DNA of 34,701 nt, from contig LKNA01000031.1 of NCBI GenBank assembly GCA_001564065.1, forward strand, positions 1 through 34,701, read 5' to 3'. Both the position numbers and the translations under genes were made by a program. A model generated the notes under the pieces. The model did no database searches, was not told the DNA's origin, and saw nothing but the letters and a program-made list of their open reading frames with translations. How positions within the stretch are numbered: position 1 is the first letter of the stretch; every line of letters begins with the position of its first letter. Positions 23,819 to 32,554 of the stretch are shown piece after piece. Source of the stretch: Chitinophagaceae bacterium T5-Br10_B2g13. Lineage in GTDB: Bacteria; Bacteroidota; Rhodothermia; Balneolales; Balneolaceae.

Positions 23819-26767
23819 TTAAAAATTTAGATTAACACCCATTGTAAAGAGTCGTGTAGTTGGACCGATTCCAGCTCCTATTACACCGTTATAAACCTCT
23901 GGATCAAGTCCGCCTTCCAAATTTGAGAATATAAAGGGCGTTTCAGCATTGACATATACTCGTGCTGATCTCATTCCAAGCGTCGTCAATACAGATGATG
24001 GCAGATTATAGCCAAACTGGATATTACGAACCTTCAGAAAATCACCGGAATCATAACCTCTTGATGAGCTATTCAGAGGGAACTCTCTGCTTCCGTCAGG
24101 CCTTGGAGTGTCGTTCGAAGGGTTATCGGGAGTCCAGTAGTTTACATTCAGGTTGTTATACCGTCCCTGAAGTGTACTGTTATTAACTTTGAACTCATTA
24201 TAAATCGTATGTCCAAAGCTTCCGAAAAGTAGAACCGAAAGGTCGAAATTTCTGTATCTGAAACGATTGCCAATACCAAGATTAAACTTTGGCATTTCAG
24301 ATCCTATAATAACTCTGTCCTCTTCAGTAATACTTCCACTTCCCGTTACATCTCTTACTCTGATTTCACCGGGTGATCTGCCATATTGAGCAGCTTCAGC
24401 AGCTTCATTCTCCTGCCATATGCCAATCATATCATAATCATACCAAACCGTCAGAGGTTCGCCGATAAACCATTCGTTACCAATGTCATCTTCACCTGCA
24501 CCAAAAAGCTCGACAATACTTTCAGTGTTACCAAATAGATTAAAGTTTGAAGTCCAGCTGAAATTGCTTGTATGAACGTTATTTGTGTTCAAGCTGAATT
24601 CAAAACCCTCATTTCTTGTATGACCGATATTTTCCAACACAGAATTAAATCCTGATGTTACTGGAATTACTCTTTGTAATAAGAGGTCAGTGGTATTGGT
24701 TTGATAAACTTCAATGCTACCGGCAATTCTGTCTTCCCACAACCCAAAGTCTAATCCAAAGTTTAAGGTTGCAGAAGTTTCCCATCTCAGGTCAGGGTTT
24801 GCCAGAGAAGTCGGTCTGTATCCAAAACCCGGGCTATCTTGAAAAGAGTAAGCCGTTCTGCTCAGGCCTCCTCTTGTCTGATAAGGATTAATCCCTGTAT
24901 TTCCTGTTAATCCATAACTTACCCTGAGTCGCAAATCGGAAAACAGACTTTGATTGGCCATAAATGACTCATCGCTTACTCTCCATGCAAAAGCCGCAGA
25001 AGGGAAAAAGCCCCATTTTTGACCTTCAGAAAGTCTTGATGAGCCGTCATACCTACCGGTAAGAGTGAACAGGTATCGATCTAACAGTCGATAGTTGACA
25101 CGTGCCATATAAGACATCAAGCCCCATTCTTCTAAGTTACTGCCTAAACCTTCAATAGTCTCCCCAGAACCAATGTTATGAAATCGCTGAGTTTCATAAG
25201 GAAGACCTGAAGCTGAAATATTAGACCACTCTGTTCTTGACTCCTGAACACTAAACAACCCAGTTATATCTATTGAATGGATGTCAAAATCTTCTGAGTA
25301 TGTAAGTATATTTTCAAAGGTATACGTAATTTTACGTTCGTGTTCTTTTTCAGCAAACGCAGAGCCTAAGCCTCGTGCCCCGGTTTCACTGCCCTGGAAC
25401 AATCCACGTCTCCAGTCCTGGAAATCTGGACCGAAATTCATCCTGTAATTCAGATTATCGAGAATGTTTAAATCAGCGTAGATGTTGCTAAAAATACGAG
25501 TTCGCTCCCTTTCATCTATATACGCTCCATCCACTAAATCGGCAAGAGGGTTTAAGATTAACGGATCTGCACCCGGTCTTAAAATTAAGTTTCCATCGTC
25601 ATCATAAGGTTCTGCAAGTGGATTTGTAGCTAAGGCTCCTCCATATGGATTTGAACCCCAATTTTGCGTTTGATTTGACAGCTGAGTTGAAGTTCCAACC
25701 CGTAGCCTCTCGGACACCCTGTGATCGAGATTTAACCGGAACGTGTTTCTGGTAAAATCCTGGGTTGTAATAACTCCCTGATCATAAAAGAAGTTACCTG
25801 AAATTGAAAACTGTGTACTTTCGCTTCCTCCCTGAATTCCCAGCTGATGATTTTGCTGAACTCCTCTATCCAGTAGTTCATCAACCCAATTCGTGTTAAC
25901 TCCTCTTTGAACTGCGTCAAGTTCAGCCGATGTAAAATCTCTGCCCGCAGCTTCTTTCATTTGTGCAAATTGTTGACCATCCATCATATCTGGTGTTGCC
26001 ATCACCGTCCGAAGGCCCGTGTGACCGGCGTAAGAAACAGTTGTTGGGTGGTCACCACCACGGTTTGTTGTAATCAAAATAACGCCGTTAGCTCCTCTTG
26101 AGCCATAAATCGCTGTAGCTGATGCATCTTTCAGCACTTCCATCGACTCAATATCACTTGGATTAATATCATTGACTCCACCCTCTAGCGGAATTCCGTC
26201 CACAACATAAAGAGGATCATTCGAAGCCGTTAAAGATCGCCGGCCTCTAACCCGGATTGTAACACCCTGACCCGGCCGATTTCCTGAAGAAAGAGCCATC
26301 ACTCCTGCTGCCCGACCCTGTAAAGCTTGCCCGGCATCAGTTATAGGTACTTCCCGGATATCCCGGCTTGAAACAGATGCTACAGACCCTGTAATATCTC
26401 TGCGTTCGACCGCTCCATATCCTACGACTACAAGTTCTCCCCCTTCAATGGCTCTTGGTGTCAATATTACTTCAATTTCACTACGGCCATCTATTGGTAC
26501 TTCTAATGTTTCGTAACCTATATAAGAAAATATGAGAGTTTCATTTGGTGATGGTGCAGTCAGTGTAAACTCACCATTAATGTTGGTAGATGTACCCTGC
26601 TCGGTCCCCTGAATTAGGATACTAACCCCTGGAAGCGCTTCCCCGTCATCAGCAGAAAAAACAGTACCACTCACTGAATGACTTTGTGCAATTATCGATT
26701 GACTCAATCCCGCTAATAAAATCCAGCCAATTAAAAAATAGAAAAAGCGACTAGCTATTATATTCAT
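23819..26767 (-). CDS. SusC/RagA-family TonB-dependent outer-membrane transporter
   Basis: A 982-residue protein with a signal peptide to about residue 28. A carboxypeptidase-regulatory-like domain (SVSGTVFSADDGEALPGVSI, then FSYIGYET) is followed by the linker VVVGYGAVERRDITGSV, the plug with LQGRAAGV and VDGIPLEGGVNDINPSDIES, and a 22-stranded barrel ending VNLNF, the usual C-terminal aromatic signal for barrel assembly. It imports the substrate held by SusD, using TonB energy. It is the first gene of the leftward locus; its promoter region is shared with the divergent FG-GAP lipoprotein and holds several palindromes. Confidence 0.96.
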   Translation of the reverse strand: MNIIASRFFYFLIGWILLAGLSQSIIAQSHSVSGTVFSADDGEALPGVSILIQGTEQGTSTNINGEFTLTAPSPNETLIFSYIGYETLEVPIDGRSEIEVILTPRAIEGGELVVVGYGAVERRDITGSVASVSSRDIREVPITDAGQALQGRAAGVMALSSGNRPGQGVTIRVRGRRSLTASNDPLYVVDGIPLEGGVNDINPSDIESMEVLKDASATAIYGSRGANGVILITTNRGGDHPTTVSYAGHTGLRTVMATPDMMDGQQFAQMKEAAGRDFTSAELDAVQRGVNTNWVDELLDRGVQQNHQLGIQGGSESTQFSISGNFFYDQGVITTQDFTRNTFRLNLDHRVSERLRVGTSTQLSNQTQNWGSNPYGGALATNPLAEPYDDDGNLILRPGADPLILNPLADLVDGAYIDERERTRIFSNIYADLNILDNLNYRMNFGPDFQDWRRGLFQGSETGARGLGSAFAEKEHERKITYTFENILTYSEDFDIHSIDITGLFSVQESRTEWSNISASGLPYETQRFHNIGSGETIEGLGSNLEEWGLMSYMARVNYRLLDRYLFTLTGRYDGSSRLSEGQKWGFFPSAAFAWRVSDESFMANQSLFSDLRLRVSYGLTGNTGINPYQTRGGLSRTAYSFQDSPGFGYRPTSLANPDLRWETSATLNFGLDFGLWEDRIAGSIEVYQTNTTDLLLQRVIPVTSGFNSVLENIGHTRNEGFEFSLNTNNVHTSNFSWTSNFNLFGNTESIVELFGAGEDDIGNEWFIGEPLTVWYDYDMIGIWQENEAAEAAQYGRSPGEIRVRDVTGSGSITEEDRVIIGSEMPKFNLGIGNRFRYRNFDLSVLLFGSFGHTIYNEFKVNNSTLQGRYNNLNVNYWTPDNPSNDTPRPDGSREFPLNSSSRGYDSGDFLKVRNIQFGYNLPSSVLTTLGMRSARVYVNAETPFIFSNLEGGLDPEVYNGVIGAGIGPTTRLFTMGVNLNF

Positions 26768-26862
26768 ATGATTTATGATTAAAGAGTAAAGTTTGGATCA
26801 ATTATTTAAGACTTATTTCGAATTTTAACGAAACAGCAACTATAGCTCACAATAGAACAAAC

Positions 26863-26870
26863 AAGCGCTT
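26863..26870. promoter_or_regulatory. Palindrome AAGCGCTT, possible LacI-type half-conserved site
   Basis: Fits the AARCGYTT form shared with the AAACGTTT sites at 26929 and 27105. Short, so chance occurrence is possible. It would lie downstream of the candidate susC promoter. Confidence 0.3.
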
Positions 26871-26893
26871 CCAAAACTTTAACAAAATTTTAA

Positions 26894-26921
26894 TAAACTT
26901 ACTAACCAAGTTTATATCCAA
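26894..26921 (-). promoter_or_regulatory. Candidate susC promoter
   Basis: On the minus strand, TTG (26919-26921), a 17-base spacer and TAAGTTTA (26894-26901), seven of eight matches to TAnnTTTG. It lies about 125 bp upstream of the susC start. The CAAACGTTTG palindrome lies just upstream. Confidence 0.3.
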
Positions 26922-26927
26922 GTTGTG

Positions 26928-26937
26928 CAAACGTTTG
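26928..26937. promoter_or_regulatory. Perfect palindrome CAAACGTTTG, candidate LacI-family operator
   Basis: A 10-bp dyad with central CG, the typical LacI-family arrangement. It sits just upstream of the candidate susC -33 element. The LacI-family gene at 31278 keeps the hinge leucine that contacts a central CG in this family, so it is a plausible partner. Confidence 0.5.
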
Positions 26938-27050
26938 TTCATCGATCTCTAAGAAACCAAACCACCACGGGAATGCAAAAAAAGATTTTTTAAATTTACA
27001 ATATTTTACATAATAAAATATCATTTTCTTTTATTTGATTCACCTTCAAC

Positions 27051-27064
27051 GTGCTTTAAAGCAC
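27051..27064. promoter_or_regulatory. Perfect 14-bp palindrome GTGCTTTAAAGCAC
   Basis: A perfect dyad with no loop in the middle of the divergent region. It differs from the AAACGTTT class, so a second regulator, or a hairpin in a leader RNA, is possible. Confidence 0.4.
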
Positions 27065-27104
27065 ATAAAATGTAATTTTTTTCTAATTGAGCCAGCTTCC
27101 CCAA

Positions 27105-27112
27105 AAACGTTT
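27105..27112. promoter_or_regulatory. Palindrome AAACGTTT, second candidate LacI-family operator
   Basis: The same 8-bp core as the site at 26929-26936, 176 bp away, closer to the rightward FG-GAP gene. Paired sites would suit looping by a LacI-type dimer or tetramer (inference). Confidence 0.4.
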
Positions 27113-27272
27113 CAACACTATTTCTCGGCTGATATACCCTAAAACTCCCTCTTCATTTCTAAGTCACAGTATACACGGCAACTTGTTAAGTTTATGTAGA
27201 ATACACTAATTCTCCACGTGCAAAATTAGAATTTGGCTGTTCAGTATTTAATTTTAAATTCAATTTGATTTC

Positions 27273-27437
27273 ATGAGAAATAAAATCGCAATCTGTTTTG
27301 GAGCAGAAATATCAAACGAAGTTCTGCTTATTGGCCTGTTTTATTTTGCAGATGCACTATACAAGTCATTAACATGGAGCAATGACTTCTTATCCTTTGA
27401 GTTGGTTATGAGTTTCGAAATCCTGATGTATAAATGA
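27273..27437 (+). CDS. Possible 54-residue leader ORF overlapping the FG-GAP gene start
   Basis: ATG at 27273 to TGA at 27435-27437. The TGA overlaps the ATG of the next gene (ATGA arrangement), which would allow translational coupling. The peptide (MRNKIAICFGAEISN at its start) has no recognisable domain or clear signal peptide. It may be chance, but the exact four-base overlap is notable. Confidence 0.25.
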   Translation: MRNKIAICFGAEISNEVLLIGLFYFADALYKSLTWSNDFLSFELVMSFEILMYK

Positions 27438-30400
27438 ATATTATCAATGAGTATTGTAAAAAGTACTTCCCACTAATTCTGATACCAATCGCTTTTCTTG
27501 GTTGTACCCGGTCTGCAGATCTTGAGTGGAACGAAGAGTCGTATTATAAGTGGGCTGAAATTTCACCGGGTCTCTTCGGGTCCGACGGTTTCAGAATGCT
27601 TCAGGAAAGGCATACCAATATCAATTTTATCAATACTCTTACAGAACAGGAAATCGACGAAAACAGGCATTATCTGAATGGCTCCGGGGTTGCTGCTGGT
27701 GATATAAATGGAGACGGCCTCGTAGATCTTTACTTTGCAGGTTTAGGTGAAAATAACAAGCTTTTTAAAAACCTTGGCGGCATGAAATTTGAAGATATCA
27801 CGGATCAGGCAGGGGTTGCTCATGAAGGCTACTATTCTACCGGGGCAGTATTTGCTGATGTTAACGGAAACGGGCACCTGGATTTACTGGTCACATCGAT
27901 GCATGACGAGATAGCCCTTTATGTGAATGACGGAAATGCGAACTTTACACGCCAAGAAAATAGTGGGTTGGGTAGTGCAAATGGTAGTTTAACGATGACT
28001 CTTGCCGATATCACAGGCAACGGATATCCTGATCTGTATGTAACAAATTACAAGGAGAAATCGGTTAAAGACATCTATACTACCCAGCAGCTGGATTGGG
28101 CTAATATCTTATATGAACCGCTCATAAATCCTGATGATGAGTACACTTTAATCCCGCCTTTCGATCAGCACTATGAATTGATAAGACATGATGGCGCTCT
28201 TACAGCTATTTCGGAATTAGGCGAAGTTGATGAACTTTACTTTAACCGGGGCGGCAGTTTTGAAAAGGCAGAACAAACAAAAAATATCTTTCTGGATGAA
28301 TATGGTGAACCGTTCGGATTACAGCCTGACTGGGGATTATCCGCAAAGTTTCATGACTTAAATAACAACGGCTTGCCAGATCTGTATGTTTGTAATGATT
28401 TTCATACACCAGACCGGATTTGGATGAATCAGGGGGACGGCACATTCAGTGCAGCATCATGGCAGACATTTCGTAATTTGAGCTATTCATGCATGGGGGT
28501 TGATTTTTCAGATATCAACAAAAATGGCCGCCTCGATATCTTTACAACTGAAATGCTGGATCCAGATCACGAAAGACGTCTGAGTCAGGCAGGTTCTGAA
28601 GATCCGGATCCTATTCGAATTGGTGAGAAAAAAAATCGTCCTATATACAATCGGAACTCCCTTTTTCTGCAAAGAGAAGATCATACGTTTGCAGAGATCT
28701 CTTATTTCAGCGGTACGGAAGCAACGGGATGGTCCTGGGCCACAAGATTCATGGATATTAATTTAAATGGTTATGAGGATTTAATTGTCACTACCGGTTA
28801 TCTCTATGATATTCTCGATATTGATGGACAGTTTACCATGATGCGTAACCGGCGCAATTTGGATGAGCATTTTTTGGAGTTTACAAAACTGGTTAACCCA
28901 TTGCATCAGCAAAACAGAATTTTGAAAAATAATGGCGATATGACATTTACAGATGTCAGCTCACGATGGGGTTTTTCAGAATTGGATATTTCACACGGTA
29001 TGGCATTTGCAGATCTGAATAATAATGGTTCTCTGGATATTATTGTAAATCGAATGAATGATAATGCGCTGATCTATGAAAACAGAACGAAATCACCAAG
29101 AATAGCTGTCAGATTAAAGGGAATCAGCCCAAATACCCAGGCTGTAGGTGCAAAAGTAGAACTCTCCGGCGGACCGGTACATCAGCAGAAAGAGATTGCC
29201 ATAGGCGGTGATTACGTATCCGGTTCAGACCCACTTGTTGTTTTTGCCGCAAACTTGAATAATGACTCGCATGAAATACATATACGATGGCCGGATGGTT
29301 CACGATCTTTGATTGATGGCGTCAAAGCAAACCGGATTTATGAAATAGACCAGGCTAATGCAGAATTTCTTGATAACTATTCGGTGGAAAGAAGTGAACC
29401 GTCCTCCCCTATGTTCACAGACTTGTCGGATGATTTAGATGTGATACATCATGAAGAGCCTTTTACTGATTTTGAAATTCAACCACTGCTACCCTATAGA
29501 TTGAGTCAGCAAGGTCCGGGAGTTGCCATGATTGATCTGTTTCAAAAAGATAAGGAGAACATTTTAATGGGATCTGGCAGAGGTGGCTCTACAACTGTTT
29601 TAAACGTTGAGAATAGCGGGAATTTCGAGAAACTTGATCTGGAAAAGTTGAGTGATATTGCCCCTGGTGATCAAACGTCTATTATCGGGTGGGGTGAACA
29701 TGATTATACACGGGTGATTGTTGGCAGTGCCAACTACGAGCAAGGAAGTTCAAATGCGCCCTCAGCATACTCCTACAAGGTTTTTGAAGACGGCACGATA
29801 GAATCCGGTAGTATTCCCGGAATTTTTTCGACTACCGGTCCAATCGCTGCAGCTGATATTAATGGTAATGGATATCTGGATTTCTTTATTGGCGGAAGCT
29901 TTAAACCGGGACAGTATCCTCTTGATGCAGATTCAAGAATGATTAGAAACGACCAGGGAACACTAATGCTTGACCCTTTAAACTCACAAACTTTCACTGA
30001 TATAGGATTAGTTACAGGCGCCGTTTTTGCTGACTTCAACCTGAATGGTCAACAGGATCTTCTCATAAGTACAGAATGGGGGACTTTGCGCCTTTTTGAA
30101 AACAATAATGGATCCTTTACTGAAGTCACAGAAGAAATGGGACTCAATAAATGGTCGGGTTGGTGGCAGGGTGTGGCTACTGGCGATTTCACGAACAACG
30201 GACTTCAGGATATTGTTGCAACAAATATTGGTTTGAACACACAATATCAACTGAAAAACGACAGGCCAATCAGAATATATTTTGATGATCTTGACGGGTT
30301 CGGCAGCATGGATATAATTGAAGCCTATTCGGATGACAGTGGTAATTATGTTCCGCGAAGAAAGTTGTACGAATTCCAGCAGCAACAAATAAACCTGGAC

Positions 30401-31147
30401 AGAAGTGACAATCACAGGATGTTTGCAAGATCTACCTTAAATGAGATTTTAGGAGACCGTTTCGATCAAATTGCATTTAAAGAGATCAATACTCTTGAAC
30501 ATACGGTATTTATTAACAAGGGGGATCACTTTGAAGCCCATCCTCTCCCAGCGGTCACTCAATTCTCAGCTGGTTTTCATGTAGGAGTTGCTGATTTTGA
30601 TAATGATGGAAACGAAGATATTTTTATAAGTCAAAACTTTTTCTCGGTTCCTAAAGATCATCCCAGAATGGATGCAGGCAGGGGCAAAATTCTTCTTGGT
30701 GATGGAGAGGGGAATTTCAAACCTCTGAGTGGTACCAAAAGCGGTATTAAAATCTACGGTGAACAACGGGGCGGCGCTATCGGAGATATCAAACAAAATG
30801 GTAAAGTTGATTTGATTGTATCTCAAAATGGAAACAGATTAAGGGTATTTGAAAATCAGGTTGAAAAATCAGGTCTTAGAATAACGCTCAGGGGATTACC
30901 ATCAAATAGAAATGGAGTAGGGTCAACAATTCGCCTGATATACGAAAACGGAGAAAAAGGGCCGACCAGGCACATACAAAGCGGTGCTGGACATTGGTCA
31001 CAAAACAGTCTTACTCAGGTACTTGGTTTTCAAGATAGTAGTGTGGCAGAAATTGAGATTATTTGGCCAGATAACACTCATCAAACAGTTCCAGTTGAGG
31101 AAAGTCAAACGAATTACGTAATAGTTCATCCGGAAGTAGATAATTAG
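27434..31147 (+). CDS. FG-GAP/VCBS-repeat lipoprotein with two ASPIC/UnbV domains (CRTAC1-like)
   Basis: A 1237-residue lipoprotein (lipobox AFLGC, Cys24). Twelve calcium-loop repeats of the type GDINGDGLVDLY (first at 89-100; others include ADVNGNGHLDLLV, HDLNNNGLPDLYV and ADFDNDGNEDIFI) predict two beta-propellers. An ASPIC/UnbV module follows each half: one near residues 553-640 (RLKGISPNTQAVGAKV, HIRWPDGS) and one near 1145-1230 (LRGLPSNRNGVGSTIRL, EIIWPDNT). Such proteins are surface-exposed and common near SusCD loci; binding of glycans or partner proteins is likely, but enzymatic activity is unproven. It is divergent from susC and upstream of the LacI-family gene. The duplicated propeller plus ASPIC layout suggests internal duplication. 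Confidence 0.9.
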   Translation: MNIINEYCKKYFPLILIPIAFLGCTRSADLEWNEESYYKWAEISPGLFGSDGFRMLQERHTNINFINTLTEQEIDENRHYLNGSGVAAGDINGDGLVDLYFAGLGENNKLFKNLGGMKFEDITDQAGVAHEGYYSTGAVFADVNGNGHLDLLVTSMHDEIALYVNDGNANFTRQENSGLGSANGSLTMTLADITGNGYPDLYVTNYKEKSVKDIYTTQQLDWANILYEPLINPDDEYTLIPPFDQHYELIRHDGALTAISELGEVDELYFNRGGSFEKAEQTKNIFLDEYGEPFGLQPDWGLSAKFHDLNNNGLPDLYVCNDFHTPDRIWMNQGDGTFSAASWQTFRNLSYSCMGVDFSDINKNGRLDIFTTEMLDPDHERRLSQAGSEDPDPIRIGEKKNRPIYNRNSLFLQREDHTFAEISYFSGTEATGWSWATRFMDINLNGYEDLIVTTGYLYDILDIDGQFTMMRNRRNLDEHFLEFTKLVNPLHQQNRILKNNGDMTFTDVSSRWGFSELDISHGMAFADLNNNGSLDIIVNRMNDNALIYENRTKSPRIAVRLKGISPNTQAVGAKVELSGGPVHQQKEIAIGGDYVSGSDPLVVFAANLNNDSHEIHIRWPDGSRSLIDGVKANRIYEIDQANAEFLDNYSVERSEPSSPMFTDLSDDLDVIHHEEPFTDFEIQPLLPYRLSQQGPGVAMIDLFQKDKENILMGSGRGGSTTVLNVENSGNFEKLDLEKLSDIAPGDQTSIIGWGEHDYTRVIVGSANYEQGSSNAPSAYSYKVFEDGTIESGSIPGIFSTTGPIAAADINGNGYLDFFIGGSFKPGQYPLDADSRMIRNDQGTLMLDPLNSQTFTDIGLVTGAVFADFNLNGQQDLLISTEWGTLRLFENNNGSFTEVTEEMGLNKWSGWWQGVATGDFTNNGLQDIVATNIGLNTQYQLKNDRPIRIYFDDLDGFGSMDIIEAYSDDSGNYVPRRKLYEFQQQQINLDRSDNHRMFARSTLNEILGDRFDQIAFKEINTLEHTVFINKGDHFEAHPLPAVTQFSAGFHVGVADFDNDGNEDIFISQNFFSVPKDHPRMDAGRGKILLGDGEGNFKPLSGTKSGIKIYGEQRGGAIGDIKQNGKVDLIVSQNGNRLRVFENQVEKSGLRITLRGLPSNRNGVGSTIRLIYENGEKGPTRHIQSGAGHWSQNSLTQVLGFQDSSVAEIEIIWPDNTHQTVPVEESQTNYVIVHPEVDN

Positions 31148-31277
31148 TGTACTGACTTTCTAGTGTCTTTTTTTAACAATTTTTAATGAAATTAAATAAA
31201 TTATTAATACAATTGGTTTTGTTGCTTTAGAATAATTAATTCGAGCCATGTGTTTAATAAATTAAACTAGATCCCTG

Positions 31278-32345
31278 ATGGGTAAAATAAAAAAAACGAC
31301 AATAACCGATATTGCCAAAGAGCTAAACGTAACTGCATCTACCGTATCAAGAGCGCTAAGAAATCATCCCAGAATAAGTGACGCCACAAAAAAAGCGGTC
31401 TGGGAGCTGGTTGAAGAGATGAATTACCAACCCAATAATATTGCCACTGCACTACGAAAAGGAAAAAGCAATATCATTGGAGTTATAGTGCCCACATCTG
31501 ACCGTCAATTTTTTGCTTCCATAATCAGAGGTATTGAAGAAGTAGTTCGTGGGAAAGGGTATAATTTAATTATTTGTCAATCAGACGAACAAACTGATAA
31601 AGAACAAAAAAATATAGACGCACTTTTACGCATTCAGGTTGATGGAATCATTGCCTCTGTTGCCAAGGAAACCAGAGACTATTCATACTTTGAAAAAATT
31701 AACAATCTAAATGTTCCGCTGGTTCTATATGACAGAGTTGGAGAAAATATTAATGCCTGTACAGTTACGTCTGACGATTTTAACGGCGCCTATAAAGCTG
31801 TCACTCATTTAATTGAACAAGGCTGCACAAAAATTGCCCATTTCGCTGGCCAGCAACACATCAAAATATATCAGGATCGCCTGAATGGATATTTAAAAGC
31901 ATTAAGTGATCACAATATTGAGAGAGATGATAACCTGATTATTGAAAATGATTTGATTAATGATACTGATCTGGTGTTAAAAGCAGGATATGATATGACA
32001 TATGATCTTTTTTCAGACGTTGTTATACCAGATGCAATTTTTTCATCAAGTGATTTTGCTGTATTAGGAGCTATAAAAGCGCTGAAAGAGAAACAAATAT
32101 CGATTCCGGAAGAGGTAGCACTTATTGGGTATAGTAATGATTTTTCGTCATCTGTTGTTGAACCTGGTTTATCCTCTCTTGATCAACAACCAAAATTAAT
32201 GGGCAATCATGCTGCAGAATTATTTCTTGAACAGATTGAAAGTGATGAAGTACCATATACTCCAAAAAAGAAATCTTTAGACCCTAAACTGATGATTCGT
32301 AGCTCATCATCTATTCAACATTTAAAGGCAAAACCCCATGTATAA
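31278..32345 (+). CDS. LacI-family transcriptional regulator
   Basis: A 355-residue repressor-type protein. The HTH is at residues 8-27 (TITDIAKELNVTASTVSRAL), followed by a hinge with IATALRKGKSN (55-65) including the minor-groove leucine Leu59. The periplasmic-binding-protein-like sensor domain runs from about 66 to 345, with IIGVIVPTSDRQFFA, DRVGENINACTVTSDDFNGA and PDAIFSSSDFAVLGAI. It probably senses a sugar or sugar acid from this locus and controls susC, the FG-GAP gene or the TRAP operon. Candidate operators are the AAACGTTT dyads (26928 and 27105) or the TTTACCGGTAAA dyad (7575). It follows the FG-GAP gene by 130 bp and may have its own promoter. Confidence 0.93.
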   Translation: MGKIKKTTITDIAKELNVTASTVSRALRNHPRISDATKKAVWELVEEMNYQPNNIATALRKGKSNIIGVIVPTSDRQFFASIIRGIEEVVRGKGYNLIICQSDEQTDKEQKNIDALLRIQVDGIIASVAKETRDYSYFEKINNLNVPLVLYDRVGENINACTVTSDDFNGAYKAVTHLIEQGCTKIAHFAGQQHIKIYQDRLNGYLKALSDHNIERDDNLIIENDLINDTDLVLKAGYDMTYDLFSDVVIPDAIFSSSDFAVLGAIKALKEKQISIPEEVALIGYSNDFSSSVVEPGLSSLDQQPKLMGNHAAELFLEQIESDEVPYTPKKKSLDPKLMIRSSSSIQHLKAKPHV

Positions 32346-32554
32346 TTGCTATTTGAATATCTAAAGATTACAGATTAGCATGTTCTCAACAAACCGGGTT
32401 TGAGACGGCAATAAACGCGTACACCACATCATATGGTGCCATCAATTATCAAGAGGGCTTCTATTCTTTATTGAGCTCATGCTTTGATTAGAGATAGTAA
32501 AGCACTTCTCTGTAAATTTTATGTTGCACCATATCATTTAACAGAACCTGCCAC

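Larger units (their letters stand above)
26768..27433. promoter_or_regulatory. 666-bp divergent control region between susC and the FG-GAP lipoprotein
   Basis: AT-rich and without a convincing long gene. It holds AAGCGCTT (26863-26870), CAAACGTTTG (26928-26937), GTGCTTTAAAGCAC (27051-27064) and AAACGTTT (27105-27112), each a perfect palindrome, plus a possible 54-codon frame at its right end. The size and palindrome density suggest regulation of the two divergent transcription units. Confidence 0.55.

Noticed and set aside
32385-32404. Possible bidirectional terminator between the LacI-family gene and the broken FG-GAP gene
   Set aside because: The stem (CTCAA/AAC with GTTTGAG) needs a bulge and has no T-run on either side.
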